This document shows positions 18,742 to 26,687 of a stretch of DNA of 61,215 nt, piece after piece. This DNA is from an uncultured Bacilli bacterium. Its GTDB lineage: Bacteria > Bacillota_I > Bacilli_A > RF39 > UBA660. Under the pieces are notes generated by a model. The model had not been told where the DNA came from. It was given only the letters and a program-made list of their open reading frames with translations, and did no database searches. The stretch lies in the NCBI GenBank assembly GCA_947625625.1, contig CANQPC010000005.1, positions 1 through 61,215 of the forward strand, in the 5' to 3' direction. How positions within the stretch are numbered: the stretch's first letter is position 1; each line of letters starts with the position of its first letter. A program made the translations under genes and the position numbers.

Positions 18742-20016
18742 TCATATTTTTTTTAAATAATCTAAAATGTCTTGTTTATTTATTAGATCTTTATTATTAG
18801 TTTTCAAATCCTCTATTTCATAATTTTCAGAATCATATTTATTACCTAACACAATTAGTTTTGGAGTCCCTAATACATATGCATCATTTATTCTATTTCC
18901 AATAGTTAAATTATCGCGATCATCAATAATAGCAGATACATTATTATCATTTAAATAATGATACAGTTCTTCTGCTTCTTCTTTATTTTTCTCATTATAG
19001 ATTATTTGAACTTTATATGGTGCTATATTATAAGGTAATACAAAACCTTTTACTGTGTTACCATCTTTTATTACACTATTTTCAATTATACAAGCGATTA
19101 TTCTTCCTAGTCCAATTCCATAGCAGCCCATATAGTATGGTTTCTTATTACCATCTTCATCCTTATAGAACAACTTCATACTTTCAGAATATTTTGTTCC
19201 CAGCTGAAAATTATTTCCCAGTTCTATCGTATTAAATTCTTGAAAATCATTTAAATTTTGAACTCCCAATTGCTTTAAATATTCTTCTTTATTAACTTGC
19301 TCTAATACTTCTTTGTTAATACCAATATCATTTTTTTCATTATATAATGTTTTATCTTCACCTAAATTTGTAATGGCTTGGAATTCTTCGGCAACTTTAC
19401 CACCGATAACTCCACTATCACTAACAGTAGGAATTATTTTAATTCCTAGTCTTTTAAAAATATTTAAATATACTTGGTGCATCAACTTATAGGTCTTTTT
19501 CATTTCTTCTTCATTCTTATCAAATGAGTAAGCATCCATCATTACAAAAGTTCTAGGTCTAAATAAATAACCTCTCGTTCTTATTTCCTTCCTAAATTTT
19601 TCTCCTATTTGATAATATATAGCGGGCAAATTTTTATAAGAACCTAGTCTATTAGCCCCAAATAAGCCCGCACATTCTTCCGCTGTTGGAGCAAGTCCAT
19701 ATTCCCCTAAGTTATTTTCTAATGTAAACATTATATCTCCATCTTTGGTATAAGTATCCCAACGATTAGATTGTATCCATATTTTTTTTGGTTGCAATTT
19801 AGGAAACTCTACTTGAATACATCCGACTTTATCTAATTCTTCAATTATAATATTTTCAACAATTCTTTCCAGTTTAGTCCATAAATTACCATAGCCATAA
19901 ATGCCACTTTCATATTGATATAATTCGCCTAATTTAAATAAAATGTCTTGTCCCGAATAACTTTTATCTACGTCATCGAGATTTATTTTTTTAATATTTA
20001 AATTACTTAATCTCAT
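18742..20016 (-). CDS. Second prolyl-tRNA synthetase, bacterial-type without full editing insertion
   Basis: A 424-residue class II synthetase. Motif 2 reads FRKEIRTRGYLFRPRTFVMMDAYSFD and motif 3 reads YYMGCYGIGLGRIIACIIE, both typical of bacterial ProRS, followed by a C-terminal anticodon-binding domain (NIAPYKVQII...LIVLGNKY). Bacterial ProRS is usually about 570 residues with an INS editing domain of roughly 180 residues between motifs 2 and 3. Here that span is only about 90 residues, so the editing domain is missing or vestigial, as in alphaproteobacterial forms. Because proS at 11263 is also present, this may be a horizontally acquired paralogue. The word TCGA, common in neighbouring core genes, is rare in it. 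Confidence 0.87.
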   Translation of the reverse strand: MRLSNLNIKKINLDDVDKSYSGQDILFKLGELYQYESGIYGYGNLWTKLERIVENIIIEELDKVGCIQVEFPKLQPKKIWIQSNRWDTYTKDGDIMFTLENNLGEYGLAPTAEECAGLFGANRLGSYKNLPAIYYQIGEKFRKEIRTRGYLFRPRTFVMMDAYSFDKNEEEMKKTYKLMHQVYLNIFKRLGIKIIPTVSDSGVIGGKVAEEFQAITNLGEDKTLYNEKNDIGINKEVLEQVNKEEYLKQLGVQNLNDFQEFNTIELGNNFQLGTKYSESMKLFYKDEDGNKKPYYMGCYGIGLGRIIACIIENSVIKDGNTVKGFVLPYNIAPYKVQIIYNEKNKEEAEELYHYLNDNNVSAIIDDRDNLTIGNRINDAYVLGTPKLIVLGNKYDSENYEIEDLKTNNKDLINKQDILDYLKKI

Positions 20017-20048
20017 TTTTTACATCCTTTCATCAATATTCTAAATCT

Positions 20049-20918
20049 TTAAACTTTTTTACTATCATCTAATTCTCTTTCTTCTTCAATATATTTATAG
20101 TTTAATGTATTAGCACTTGTTATTACTGACTCTCCTAATTTGCTTTCGAGGTCTTTCCTAGCAATTTTGGCCGTATTACCACCCATTTTTGCTATTTTTT
20201 TATTTTGTTCTAGACCATAGGGTCTATGTTTTTTGACAAGTTCTCTTGTTGCAATTTCTCCTAAATCAGTAAGAGCAATTTCTATATCAGACATATTGTC
20301 TCTTAAAGATTCTTTTCTGATACCTTTATATGCTTTATATTCACTTGCCTTCATGCCAGACCATTCTTTATATATTTCATTAGTTAGTATTCCATATTCA
20401 TAATTTTCGGTAATACCTCCTTCTTTCCATATATCAGCTAGTTTATTTCGATTTAGTATTCCTTTTAGACTAGCTTCAATCCATTTATCAGAATAGCCTC
20501 TTTTACGATAATAATTAATTGCTCTTCCAATAGCAATTTCTGGATCGAATATCTCATCAATTCTCTCGCTACCTAAATTGGCAAGCCATAGTTTAAATGG
20601 TTCTGCCTTAGGACTTGGAATAGACTCTATAAGTCTAAATATTCCTTTCGTATCTAATGTGTCAGTCTCTCTTAATTTACCATCTTGAGCTTTCATTTTC
20701 AACTGGTTAGTATTACTAACCAGTTCACTTCCTTCATCACTTAGCTTACTTTTTAACCATTTCCAATAATTCCTAGCTTTGGCATAATCATTATCAGTTA
20801 ATACACCAATAACGTCAACCACACTAAAATAATAATCTTCTTTTTCACTATTCCAAATACTTCTTATTTCTTTCCCTTCAAATAGATTTGAAATTGTTTC
20901 TAATTTATCTTGATTCAT
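20049..20918 (-). CDS. Bro-N / DinD-like protein
   Basis: A 289-residue protein. The N-terminal half is a Bro-N domain (SIWNSEKEDYYFSVVDVIGVLTD...ARNYWKWLKSKL...DTKGIFRLIESIPSPKAEPFKLWL), typical of phage antirepressors. The C-terminal half ('IALTDLGEIATRELVKKHRPYGLEQNKKIAKMGG..A..ARKDLESKLGESVITSAN') resembles DinD, a DNA-damage-inducible protein that inhibits RecA filaments in E. coli. The ATG at 20918, preceded by GGGGG, is chosen over GTG at 20921. A promoter carrying a LexA-box-like sequence lies upstream, which suits a DinD role. It overlaps no other gene. Confidence 0.75.
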   Translation of the reverse strand: MNQDKLETISNLFEGKEIRSIWNSEKEDYYFSVVDVIGVLTDNDYAKARNYWKWLKSKLSDEGSELVSNTNQLKMKAQDGKLRETDTLDTKGIFRLIESIPSPKAEPFKLWLANLGSERIDEIFDPEIAIGRAINYYRKRGYSDKWIEASLKGILNRNKLADIWKEGGITENYEYGILTNEIYKEWSGMKASEYKAYKGIRKESLRDNMSDIEIALTDLGEIATRELVKKHRPYGLEQNKKIAKMGGNTAKIARKDLESKLGESVITSANTLNYKYIEEERELDDSKKV

Positions 20919-21011
20919 CACTTAACCCCCTTAATAAAAACTAATATTATGGTAATTCTAACTTTTCTTTTCCTTACCTAATTCTTTAAAAATATTTTGT
21001 CATCCATTATC

Positions 21012-21040
21012 ATTCTAGCATAAGTACATTTGTTCGTCAA
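21012..21040 (-). promoter_or_regulatory. Promoter with SOS/LexA-like box upstream of the DinD-like gene
   Basis: On the minus strand TTGACG and TAGAAT are separated by 17 bp. The sequence CGAACAAATGTACT (21023-21036) overlaps the -35 element and spacer. It matches 12 of 14 positions of the Gram-positive LexA consensus CGAACRNRYGTTYC as I recall it. Binding by LexA would block this promoter. The leader of about 90 nt holds nothing else evident. Confidence 0.4.
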
Positions 21041-21150
21041 TATATTTTTTTATCTTCTATTTTTGATATTGAAAATGAGTTAACTAAGATGTAGAAAATA
21101 ATTTCTAATTATAAAATCTCTTTAATATTATTTTTTAAGCATATTAGTTT

Positions 21151-21927
21151 TTATAAACTTTTATATAAATTTTCTGCTACTTTAAGAGCCAAAAATAATA
21201 TTTTCACTTTTACATCCATGCTATGGCTTCCATCGAAAAGCCCTCTCGGATCCCATTTATCACCATCTAAATTATCTGCTGCATAAAAAAATTGTACTAA
21301 TCCTTTCTTTCTAAATTGAGCTACTGCTAAGCAAGAAGCACACTCCATTTCTACAACTATGCACCCTTCATTTTTTCTTTTTTGAATTTTATTTTTTGTT
21401 TCACGATAAACAGCATCAGTAGTCCACGTCTTGCCAATGACATAATCAGTATTTGTTTCTTCTAACGTTTTTAGTAAAACATTCAAATCTTCTTCTTTGA
21501 CAGATATTTCTCTAGTATCAGGTAAATAATGATAGCTTGTCCCCTCATCTCTAATAGCGGCATTAGGAACTATAATTCCAAATTCTTCAATACTTTTATC
21601 GAGGACACCAGCCGAACCAAAAATAACAATTTTCTCAGCACCCATCGCATATATTTCTTCGATTGCAATAGCACAAGCAGGGCCTCCTACTCTAGCTTTA
21701 AATACGGCTATACTAATGCCATTATTAGTAATTTTATAAATAGGGCTTCTTTCATTAGCATTCTTCAAAACACCTATTTCTTCGGGATGTAAAGCATCAA
21801 CTAAAGATTCTAAAATTCTTCTGGAAAAACATCCGACAGCAACTTTTGGGAAATTATCTTTATTTGTATTAAAATCATCTTCGGGATTTAAAATAGCAGG
21901 ACTATCATCATATTCTGTTAATATCAT
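21151..21927 (-). CDS. Nucleoside phosphorylase (uridine phosphorylase-like)
   Basis: A 258-residue PNP/UDP-phosphorylase family enzyme that cleaves nucleosides with phosphate. Characteristic parts are KVAVGCFSRRILE, the phosphate/ribose region 'ARVGGPACAIAIEEIYAMGAEKIVIFGSAGVLD', and VVEMECASCLAVAQFR carrying the substrate-contacting Glu-Met-Glu. The C-terminal segment with NLDGDKWDPRGL differs from the common Udp and DeoD enzymes, so the base preference is uncertain. It lies in the accessory patch with Nudix and the second proS, with no obvious operon partner. Confidence 0.82.
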   Translation of the reverse strand: MILTEYDDSPAILNPEDDFNTNKDNFPKVAVGCFSRRILESLVDALHPEEIGVLKNANERSPIYKITNNGISIAVFKARVGGPACAIAIEEIYAMGAEKIVIFGSAGVLDKSIEEFGIIVPNAAIRDEGTSYHYLPDTREISVKEEDLNVLLKTLEETNTDYVIGKTWTTDAVYRETKNKIQKRKNEGCIVVEMECASCLAVAQFRKKGLVQFFYAADNLDGDKWDPRGLFDGSHSMDVKVKILFLALKVAENLYKSL

Positions 21928-21979
21928 TTAATTATTCTCCTTTCTTAATATTAATTATTATATCACATTATCAATTTAA

Positions 21980-22159
21980 ATAATAGAATTTATATCAAAA
22001 TTTAAAGAATTTAATAATATAGAAGATGCCATTAATAAATTAGTAGAATACTATACAAATTATGAAATGGCATCTAATCCTAAAAAAGTAAAAACCATTT
22101 TTGAAGAAGTTTTAAATTTACCAAAACATAAAAAATTTGTTTTAGAAAAAGAGCATAAA
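21980..22159 (+). pseudogene. Remnant of an unidentified gene (3' end)
   Basis: About 59 codons are open on the plus strand without a start codon. The peptide (KFKEFNNIEDAINKLVEYY..., ...KTIFEEVLNLPKHKKF) looks like a helical protein tail. At a run of five T near 22140 a one-base shift would let the frame continue to 'LEKEHK' and a TGA at 22161, which suggests frameshift decay. I cannot name the parent. It occupies part of the gene-free stretch 21928-22380. Confidence 0.35.
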
Positions 22160-22270
22160 TGATGCATCTTTTTTATTTAAACTTGATTTAAATAATAAAT
22201 TTGTAATTTTCATTTTTCTTATTACAATTATCATCTCCATCAATTATGATTATAACATCTTTTATATACT

Positions 22271-22370
22271 TTGATAATTTTGTACGATGGAGCGTATTTT
22301 TTTGCCATTTTTGATAATTTTGTACGATGGAGCGTACTTTTTTGCCATTTTTGATAATTTTGTACGATAC
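22271..22370. repeat. 40-bp tandem repeat, 2.5 copies, with hairpin/T-tract
   Basis: Three head-to-tail units begin at 22271, 22311 and 22351 (the last partial, 20 bp). Copies 1 and 2 differ at one position. Each full unit contains GTACG-ATGGAG-CGTAC (in copy 1 the last base gives a G-U pair) followed by T6-T7, a terminator-like hairpin on the plus strand. The unit lies just downstream of the yqfD stop codon. The open frame that crosses it on the minus strand looks like a by-product of the repeat. Confidence 0.7.
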
Positions 22371-22380
22371 ACGATAAAAT

Positions 22381-23577
22381 CTAGAAAGAAGCACTATCAT
22401 TATCTTCAGTATCATTTATAACTTCACGATATTCAGTAATGTCTTCATCACATATAATAAAAAGTGATAAGAAAATATGTGATGTTTGATCTTTTTCTTT
22501 AAGTATTTTAACATCATTTATTTTACTTATATTAGAGTATTTTTCGGTAAGTCTCTCTTTAGCTTTAATAATAGCCTTATCCTTTGCTTCATTATAAGTA
22601 TATATATTGTCAATAACATTTGTTTCATATTGATATTCATAAGTTAATGACATTGGAATATATAGATTTTCAAAGATAACCTTTGTATCTTTTTCAAAAT
22701 TTTTATACTTATGAAAATCAAAGAATGATATTCTCTTATTAGCAAAATTAAAGACTAATACTTTTTTCTTTTTACCAGTATAAGATATTTCATGATAATT
22801 ATAAGGATATTCAATATCTACTTTGTACCATACTTCGCCAATTACTTTGCCATGTGCTCCTACTGCTACTTTTTCATTATTGGGAAGAGTTACATCGGAA
22901 GAAATAATTACCTCTCCTTTTTTTACATAAGTATTAGGTGACTTTATCTTTTCACCTGAAGATGCTTCAATAGCCTTGATGACGGCACTTTTAGAGGCAA
23001 CAATATCATATAGTTTGTTATCTTCGACATTATTATTTAAAATACGTTCTTCTACCCTAACAGTATATTTAGTTCCCTCTCTTATTATTTCAATCCATTC
23101 TAAAGTATCTTTATTATCGTCTAATATTTCTTTCTTAATTTTCTCTATTTCATAATAATTTTTAGCAAATGAATATTTTTTTATACCATGATTATTGAGT
23201 TCTTTTTCAATTAAATGGACGATATTTTGATTAGAATGGACGATATTTATATCAAATATTATATTTGATAAAGTATAAATAATAAGAAGACTGACAAAGA
23301 AAGAAAAAAGAAGATAAATATTTTTATTTATAAATTTTAATATTCGTAATTTCCCATAATATTTAATTATTTCGATATCGTAAATTGTCTTATATTTTTC
23401 AATCTTGGCAAGATCATTATATTCAATTATTAAATGAACTTCTTTATATGATATGGGTATTAATTTTACAATATTTATATTATTTTTAATTATTCTTTTG
23501 ATAAAATTATTAACATTTCTTCCTGTCACTGATATTTTAACATTACTAGAAAAAAAATTTAATATTTTACTTTTCAT
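22381..23577 (-). CDS. yqfD: Sporulation protein YqfD
   Basis: A 398-residue YqfD-family membrane protein, made in the mother cell under SigE in Bacillus and needed for efficient sporulation; its biochemical role is not settled. The N-terminal domain (SVTGRNVNNFIKRIIKNNINIVKLIPISY) precedes one transmembrane helix (about 88-112). A conserved external region follows: EWIEIIREGTKYTVRVEERIL..., DIVASKSAVIKAIEASSGEKIKSPNTYVKKGEVIISSDV, and VGAHGKVIGEVWY. It sits 17 nt downstream of yqfC, the same pair and order as in Bacillus. Confidence 0.88.
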   Translation of the reverse strand: MKSKILNFFSSNVKISVTGRNVNNFIKRIIKNNINIVKLIPISYKEVHLIIEYNDLAKIEKYKTIYDIEIIKYYGKLRILKFINKNIYLLFSFFVSLLIIYTLSNIIFDINIVHSNQNIVHLIEKELNNHGIKKYSFAKNYYEIEKIKKEILDDNKDTLEWIEIIREGTKYTVRVEERILNNNVEDNKLYDIVASKSAVIKAIEASSGEKIKSPNTYVKKGEVIISSDVTLPNNEKVAVGAHGKVIGEVWYKVDIEYPYNYHEISYTGKKKKVLVFNFANKRISFFDFHKYKNFEKDTKVIFENLYIPMSLTYEYQYETNVIDNIYTYNEAKDKAIIKAKERLTEKYSNISKINDVKILKEKDQTSHIFLSLFIICDEDITEYREVINDTEDNDSASF

Positions 23578-23594
23578 GCTATATCACCTATATT

Positions 23595-23834
23595 TTAAGA
23601 AAATGTGATGTTTTGAATATCTCCTATTACTAATAATTCATCATCAAACATTTTTGATATGACGAGATTACTTCCAGTAATACTATATGTACGATCTTGA
23701 TAACGGACTGATATTTTACTACTAGAAAAGTCTAATATTTCACTGTAATTCACTATATTTAGTTTATTATTTCGATAAGTTATTACAAATTCTCGCTCAC
23801 TTACATAGTTATCTATTAATTTAGTTAATTTCAT
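23595..23834 (-). CDS. yqfC: Sporulation protein YqfC (YabP/YqfC family)
   Basis: A 79-residue beta-rich protein of the YabP/YqfC family. The blocks LNIVNYSEILDFSSSKISVRY and YSITGSNLVISKMFDDELLVIGDIQNITF match the family pattern of a small double-strand sandwich ending in 'G.I..I.F'. In Bacillus yqfC is SigE-dependent and pairs with yqfD, which follows here. The ribosome site is weak. No other sporulation gene is directly attached. Confidence 0.82.
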   Translation of the reverse strand: MKLTKLIDNYVSEREFVITYRNNKLNIVNYSEILDFSSSKISVRYQDRTYSITGSNLVISKMFDDELLVIGDIQNITFS

Positions 23835-23921
23835 ATTAAAATATATGATTTATTTTTTAAAAGTATACTATTCCAAGTTAATAATCGAGATAAAATTATT
23901 ACTTTTTTAGGTATTAGTTGT

Positions 23922-23950
23922 GTATTTTTTACTTACTCTAACATAAGTTA
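23922..23950 (+). promoter_or_regulatory. Candidate mother-cell sigma (SigE/SigK-like) promoter of the CotZ-like gene
   Basis: CATAAGTTA (23942-23950) fits the mother-cell sigma -10 pattern CATANNNTA. It is preceded at 14 bp by GTATTT (23922-23927), similar to the SigE -35 element. The predicted start would lie about 10 bp before the ribosome site. No good SigA promoter is seen here. This is motif inference only. Confidence 0.3.
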
Positions 23951-23978
23951 TATTGAATATAAAAAAGGGGTGGATTAT

Positions 23979-24398
23979 ATGTGTAACAATGATAATAATT
24001 CTTGTGAGAATTGTATTGCGGACATACTAAAAGTCATTCTACTATTACAACAGAGCGTATGTCAAAATGATTGCTGCCTTGAAACATGTGACAGAGGTTT
24101 CTTAGGACAAAGTAGTAGTCTCTACTATAATACTAGACCAATAGTATTGTATACGACAGGAACTGGCAGTACACCGCTAGCAATGCCTATAAGTAAAGAT
24201 CCAGCAATAACTACGACTTCGACAGTCTTTAGACTTGAAAAATTAGATGGTTGCTGTGCTACATGTCGTGTTCTAGCACCAAATAGCGATACTACTAGTA
24301 CATTCCCATACGAAGCAACCAATTCTTTCTTTACAATTAACTTAAATTGCTGCTGCGTTTTAAGATGCTTAGATGACACTTATGTCGAAGGTATATAA
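23979..24398 (+). CDS. Spore coat protein of the CotY/CotZ family
   Basis: A 139-residue cysteine-rich protein. Its pattern matches Bacillus CotY/CotZ, structural proteins of the outer coat/crust that form disulfide-linked lattices. N-terminal 'SCENCIADILKVILLLQQSVCQ' corresponds to the CotZ 'CV.EAV..I..LQ.AV' helix. 'VFRLEKLDGCCATCRVL' matches 'FFRVE...G.CATL.LL', and 'FFTINLNCCCVLRCLDDTYV' matches '.CIEVDL.CFCAI.CL.P.L'. I use the ATG at 23979 because GGGGTGG precedes it at the right distance. The gene is monocistronic with its own terminator, as is common for coat genes. Confidence 0.8.
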   Translation: MCNNDNNSCENCIADILKVILLLQQSVCQNDCCLETCDRGFLGQSSSLYYNTRPIVLYTTGTGSTPLAMPISKDPAITTTSTVFRLEKLDGCCATCRVLAPNSDTTSTFPYEATNSFFTINLNCCCVLRCLDDTYVEGI

Positions 24399-24428
24399 AA
24401 AATAGGTATACGTACCTATTTTTTTATT
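24396..24428. terminator. Bidirectional terminator after the CotZ-like gene
   Basis: The stem AAAATAGGTA / TACCTATTTT with a TACG loop is flanked by A and T runs. It lies between two convergent genes and can serve both. Confidence 0.8.
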
Positions 24429-24765
24429 ATCTTTGAACGTAAATATCACGAATAGTATTTATAGGAATATACTCTCCATCCATCGTAATAAGATTGGTCT
24501 TAGTCTTACCGACAATTCGCTTATTAATACTTCCTTTATCAGTTACAATCGTTACATCAATTTTATATATATAATTAGGAGAATTGAAAATATTATATAT
24601 TTTTTGTTCGACAGTGTAGTTGCGGTCATCACTGTTATTAATAAAAAGAAAGTCATTACTTGCTTTCTTTGAAGAAGAAGTATCATACATGGTCGAATAG
24701 ACTCGGCTATTATTTTCAATATCTTTATCAATTTTACGATGATACATTTTTGGCAGTTCTTTCAC
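24427..24765 (-). CDS. Small protein of unknown function next to coat gene
   Basis: A 112-residue protein with a charged, disordered-looking N-terminus (about 1-45) and a C-terminal beta-rich region (YIYKIDVTIVTDKGSINKRIVGKTKTNLITMDGEYIPINTIRDIYV). The latter reads like a small Sm-like or barrel domain that recurs in some spore coat proteins. It starts at GTG with AGAGGTG upstream. Its only neighbours are the convergent CotZ-like gene and the divergent rodA-like gene. A coat-related role is speculative; I do not recognise the family. Confidence 0.5.
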   Translation of the reverse strand: MKELPKMYHRKIDKDIENNSRVYSTMYDTSSSKKASNDFLFINNSDDRNYTVEQKIYNIFNSPNYIYKIDVTIVTDKGSINKRIVGKTKTNLITMDGEYIPINTIRDIYVQR

Positions 24766-24859
24766 TTTTTCACCTCTAGTAGATTATATGAAAATATACC
24801 TTTAGATATTTATTATTTTTTTATTTTGTGGTATCATAAAATAATGAAAGAGTGATGCA

Positions 24860-25990
24860 ATGACAAAAGAATCAAAGTTTAAAGTTGAAAAAATTATTTT
24901 GATACCGATAATATTATTTGCAATAATTAGTGTTATAACTATTTTTGCTACTAGAGGGATGCTGGCCGATGAATATCAAAGTCTCTATTTAAAACAAATT
25001 ATTTGGTATGTACTAGGTTTTGCTATTGCCTATATAATGATGACTGTTGGAAATAAATTTCTCTATAATAATGCCTATATTTTTTATCTAGTCGGTGTTA
25101 TTTTATTACTACTTGTCCTCTTTTTTGGAAAAGAGATTAACAATGCTAGATGCTGGTTTGTCATTCCTTACATAGGAAGCTTTCAGCCGTCGGAATTTAT
25201 GAAAATATTTCTCATGATTACTCTGGCTCGAATGATTGGCGATTTTAACGAAAGAAGTGAGAATCATGAAATTGGCGACGAATTTAAATTTCTTTTAAAA
25301 ATTTTAGTAATCGTCGGTATACCATCGATACTTACTTTTATCGAACCCGACACTGGTGCGGTATTAATATATTTTGTCATTACGATTGTCATGTTATTCG
25401 TCGGTGGCTTCAGATCGAGATGGTTTATTATCACTTTATCTTCCATAGCTCTTCTAGGTGGCGGTTTTATTCTCTTATATTTCTTCAAGCAAGACTTATT
25501 TATCGACATTTTTGGAACAAGTTTCTTCTACCGAATGGATAGAATATTAAATTGGTCTAATTCGAGTGGAATGCAATACACTAATGGTATTACAGCAATT
25601 GCATCGGGAGGAATCCTAGGCCATGGTTTTAATAAGACGCCAATTTATTTTCCAGAAATGCAAACGGACTTTATCTTTGCAGTATTTGCTTCTAACTTTG
25701 GTTTTATCGGATCCTTTCTTTTACTTGGGCTTATCGTCTTTTTCGATACTACCATTATTGGCCTTGCCGAAAAATCGACGAATTTAAGCGATAAACTTAT
25801 TGTCGGCGGAGTTATTTCAGTATTATTATTCCAACAAGTGTATAATATCAGTATGACAATTGGCCTTCTTCCGATAATGGGAATTACTCTTCCATTTATA
25901 TCTTATGGAGGTTCTTCCTTAATTTCCTATATGATTCTAATTGGTATGCTCTTTAATATTTCAAATGAAAATATCAGATTTAAAAATTAA
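24860..25990 (+). CDS. FtsW/RodA/SpoVE-family peptidoglycan polymerase
   Basis: A 376-residue SEDS-family glycosyltransferase that polymerises lipid II, normally with a partner class B PBP. About ten hydrophobic helices are present. Family motifs include the conserved Asp in FIEPDTGAVLIYF, NNARCWFVIPYIGSFQPSEFMK, ASGGILGHGF, FPEMQTDFIFAVFASNFGFIGS, and the C-terminal GITLPFISYGGSSLISYMILIGML. The PSE and EPDTG blocks suggest RodA more than FtsW, but SpoVE is possible given nearby spore genes. It is monocistronic and ends in a strong terminator. Confidence 0.9.
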   Translation: MTKESKFKVEKIILIPIILFAIISVITIFATRGMLADEYQSLYLKQIIWYVLGFAIAYIMMTVGNKFLYNNAYIFYLVGVILLLLVLFFGKEINNARCWFVIPYIGSFQPSEFMKIFLMITLARMIGDFNERSENHEIGDEFKFLLKILVIVGIPSILTFIEPDTGAVLIYFVITIVMLFVGGFRSRWFIITLSSIALLGGGFILLYFFKQDLFIDIFGTSFFYRMDRILNWSNSSGMQYTNGITAIASGGILGHGFNKTPIYFPEMQTDFIFAVFASNFGFIGSFLLLGLIVFFDTTIIGLAEKSTNLSDKLIVGGVISVLLFQQVYNISMTIGLLPIMGITLPFISYGGSSLISYMILIGMLFNISNENIRFKN

Positions 25991-26018
25991 TACTATTTTC
26001 TTAATAGTATTTTTTTAT
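25988..26018. terminator. Bidirectional terminator of the rodA-like gene
   Basis: AATACTATT pairs with AATAGTATT around a 5-nt loop, followed by T7 on the plus strand. It also lies just beyond the convergent ylbE stop codon. Confidence 0.8.
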
Positions 26019-26236
26019 TTTAAAACATCGAGAAAAGCCTCTATCATACTTAGATTATCTAACATTTTAGTTATTCTATCACTTGTTTTTAATTTATATT
26101 TATCTTTCATAGCTAAATTAAATTCATGGAAAAGATTAGGATTGCGATTTAATCTCTTATACCAAATAGGATTTTCCCGCAGAAAAGTTCTTAATCGGAT
26201 ATCAGAGTTTATCTTCATCTGAAGGTCAATACTCAT
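26015..26236 (-). CDS. ylbE: YlbE-like protein
   Basis: A 73-residue protein matching the YlbE-like family: 'INSDIRLRTFLRENPIWYKRLNRNP' corresponds to the conserved 'L..FIRENP.WYR.LSRNP' of Bacillus YlbE. Function unknown. It overlaps the stop codon of the upstream ylbD-like gene (TAATG), as expected for a ylbD-ylbE operon. In Bacillus this pair lies in the ylb cluster with ylbF and rsmD, which here are about 19 kb away. Confidence 0.75.
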   Translation of the reverse strand: MSIDLQMKINSDIRLRTFLRENPIWYKRLNRNPNLFHEFNLAMKDKYKLKTSDRITKMLDNLSMIEAFLDVLK

Positions 26237-26616
26237 TAATCATCAAACCTTCGATATACCGGTCTCGGCTCATAAGTATTAGTATTAGGAGTAGTATCAT
26301 TTTTAGTAACCATATCGCCAAAAAGACCGATAGCTTTTTGAATAGAAGTAATACCTTCTTGAAGTTTATTGGCATCCATTTTTTTCGCCATCTCAATAAT
26401 ATTAGCAATAGATAGTGAACTCTTGGAAGGAGAATTACTCGCAGTAGTCTTCTCTTCAGGTTCTTTTTTTAAATAGTCATCCCATACTTTATTTTCTTCT
26501 CCATATAAATCATATAACTCATAAAATTTTTGCCATGACATTGTACCATTTCGAACAAACGTTACGAGAGTGGGATTTTTTCTTACAAATGATTTAAAAT
26601 TGTCGACATTAGACAC
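26236..26616 (-). CDS. ylbD: YlbD-like putative spore coat protein
   Basis: A 126-residue protein with the YlbD coat family signature near the N-terminus: 'VDNFKSFVRKNPTLVTFVRNGTMSWQKFYELYDLYGEENKVWDDYL'. The C-terminal part is a low-complexity Ser/Thr/Pro linker and a helical segment rich in Lys and Gln. I set the start at the GTG at 26616, which has AGGTG six bases upstream; another GTG lies at 26625. It is coupled to ylbE. A coat role is inferred from the Bacillus family name. Confidence 0.72.
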   Translation of the reverse strand: MSNVDNFKSFVRKNPTLVTFVRNGTMSWQKFYELYDLYGEENKVWDDYLKKEPEEKTTASNSPSKSSLSIANIIEMAKKMDANKLQEGITSIQKAIGLFGDMVTKNDTTPNTNTYEPRPVYRRFDD

Positions 26617-26649
26617 ATATATCACCTACTCTAATATATGCTAATACCT

Positions 26650-26687
26650 AAAAAGTGATATCATTTTAATTTTGATATCACTTTTAT
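26650..26687 (-). terminator. Terminator after the trmD-linked gene
   Basis: A 13-bp stem, AAAAGTGATATCA with TGATATCACTTTT, is followed by T residues on the minus strand and overlaps the upstream gene's stop codon. Confidence 0.8.

Noticed and set aside
22271-22370. Possible small CRISPR array
   Set aside because: Units are head to tail with no unique spacers, and no cas gene is in the window.
22188-22415. 75-residue minus-strand open frame with repeated 'IVQNYQKWQK'-like peptide
   Set aside because: It is produced by reading through the 40-bp tandem repeat and overlaps the end of yqfD; no ribosome site or coding logic beyond the repeat.
26616-26640. CATATATTA as a mother-cell promoter of ylbD
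   Set aside because: It would place the transcript start on top of the ribosome site, leaving no leader; the sequence is also generic in AT-rich DNA.
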